This document shows, piece after piece, positions 6,709 through 7,399 of a stretch of DNA of 7,399 nucleotides. The stretch's first letter is position 1. Every line of letters begins with the position of its first letter. The DNA is from an uncultured Ignavibacteria bacterium (GTDB lineage Bacteria > Bacteroidota > Ignavibacteria > Kapaibacteriales > UBA961): contig CALMMI010000634.1 in NCBI GenBank assembly GCA_937868245.1, positions 1-7,399 of the forward strand, read 5' to 3'. The notes under the pieces were generated by a model, which saw only the letters and a program-made list of their open reading frames with translations, ran no database searches and was not told the DNA's origin. The translations under genes and the position numbers were made by a program.

Positions 6709-7399
6709 CTAAAAACTCTCACTTGTTTCTAAGAATGTCTTTTTGTTCTTCATCAATCCAAACATCATCACTAATGCAGTTAAAATAATTACTTGAGTTA
6801 TCAAAGATCTATCAATAAATTGTATTTGCTGAGTGATTGGAATTGATAGGAACAGTAAAATAGTAATCAGGCCCCGTGGTGCTATGTAAAGTAGAGGGGT
6901 TGTGGAAATTTTGAATGCTTTTAATATTGTAAAAAGAAAAACAAAAATCCCGACAGTGATTGAAAGAGCAAAAGCGATAGTTTCTGTATTCAATATATCT
7001 AGAATGTCAATCAAGAATCCAAAAAGTATAAAAAACAATGAACGTATCAAAAAAGCGAATTCTGCGGTGATTTCTTTGAATTTATGTACTTCTTTGCTGA
7101 AATTCACAGGGTGGAATTGTTGAATAAATTTATAGTTACGAAGTTCATCTATATTACGAATAAACAAGCCAAAAAGGAGAATAAAAATCAATCCGGGTAA
7201 ATGAAATACTTTTGAAGTTGAATAAATTAACAGTACTAAAATTATCATCGGAACAAACTTTATGTGGTGTTTTATTTTATTTAAAAAACCTGCAAGTAAA
7301 AGTGTAGATACAAATGAAATCACTAACATAATAACTAGTTCCAGTCCGAAATATCCAAAACTTTGCGAACCAATATTGTCGTTTAGTGTAATGAAATTA
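6709..7399 (-). CDS. Cation/proton antiporter, C-terminal 229 residues (5' end outside window)
   Basis: This is the C-terminal part of a Na+/H+ exchanger-superfamily (CPA) membrane protein. The frame stays open without a stop from 7398 to the TAG at 6709-6711, so the ATG at 7327-7329 is probably an internal methionine; the 23 residues before it (beginning NFITLNDN) already look like the end of a loop entering a membrane helix. Visible features are several strongly hydrophobic segments, a HLPGLIFILLFGLFIRN segment, EFAFLIRSLFFILFGFLIDI, and APRGLITILLFLSIP, whose Arg sits in the place of the conserved arginine of the antiporter core. The protein ends about 15 polar residues after the last membrane helix, with no soluble regulatory domain. 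It is clearly different in sequence from the antiporter at 3619-4854, so it is not a recent duplicate. The N-terminal half carrying the ion-site motifs lies outside the window, so ion specificity cannot be judged. Confidence 0.85.
   Translation of the reverse strand, partial: NFITLNDNIGSQSFGYFGLELVIMLVISFVSTLLLAGFLNKIKHHIKFVPMIILVLLIYSTSKVFHLPGLIFILLFGLFIRNIDELRNYKFIQQFHPVNFSKEVHKFKEITAEFAFLIRSLFFILFGFLIDILDILNTETIAFALSITVGIFVFLFTILKAFKISTTPLLYIAPRGLITILLFLSIPITQQIQFIDRSLITQVIILTALVMMFGLMKNKKTFLETSESF

Noticed and set aside
6902..7123. 73-codon plus-strand frame
   Set aside because: It lies opposite the antiporter core and is a shadow of that coding sequence.

Overview
The window looks like Bacteroidota chromosome. 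The evidence is a set of protein families whose sequence style is typical of that phylum (a DUF389 membrane protein, a DUF4440/beta-lactamase-fold serine hydrolase with a signal peptide ending LFSQ, and CPA-type cation/proton antiporters), AT-rich DNA, and starts preceded by A/T-rich sequence with no clear Shine-Dalgarno site. The assignment rests on recognition of families, not on a marker gene.

Layout: (1) 1-1505, + strand, the last ~500 residues of a membrane-bound K+-dependent pyrophosphatase (hppA), followed by a strong intrinsic terminator at 1533-1569. (2) 1570-1965, a gene-free stretch dense in repeats: one copy of a ~88-bp direct repeat, a 125-bp foldback element with 20-bp inverted ends and an internal 34-bp perfect palindrome, and a 14-bp inverted repeat whose right arm stops just before the next start codon. 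(3) 1966-3450, + strand, a secreted two-domain protein, DUF4440 (NTF2-like) plus serine beta-lactamase-like hydrolase. (4) 3451-3618, a convergent gap holding the second copy of the direct repeat, so the hydrolase gene lies between the two copies. (5) 3619-4854, - strand, a complete CPA1/NhaP-like Na+/H+ antiporter. (6) 4855-5194, a divergent promoter region. (7) 5195-6493, + strand, a DUF389 membrane protein of unknown function. (8) 6494-6708, a convergent gap with no strong signal. (9) 6709-7399, - strand, the C-terminal 229 residues of a second, different cation/proton antiporter, running off the window end.

The genes alternate in strand and do not form one operon. Four of the five encode polytopic membrane proteins. 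Three of these handle or probably handle cations: a PPi-driven ion pump builds an ion gradient and two antiporters exchange cations for protons. DUF389 sits between the antiporters with no known role. A shared job in ion or pH homeostasis is inference from proximity only.

I do not see a convincing new defence, CRISPR, phage or RNA system. The least ordinary parts are the layered repeats around the serine hydrolase gene, and two substitutions in a normally invariant pyrophosphatase motif within the first 16 bases, which may be sequence errors at a contig edge.
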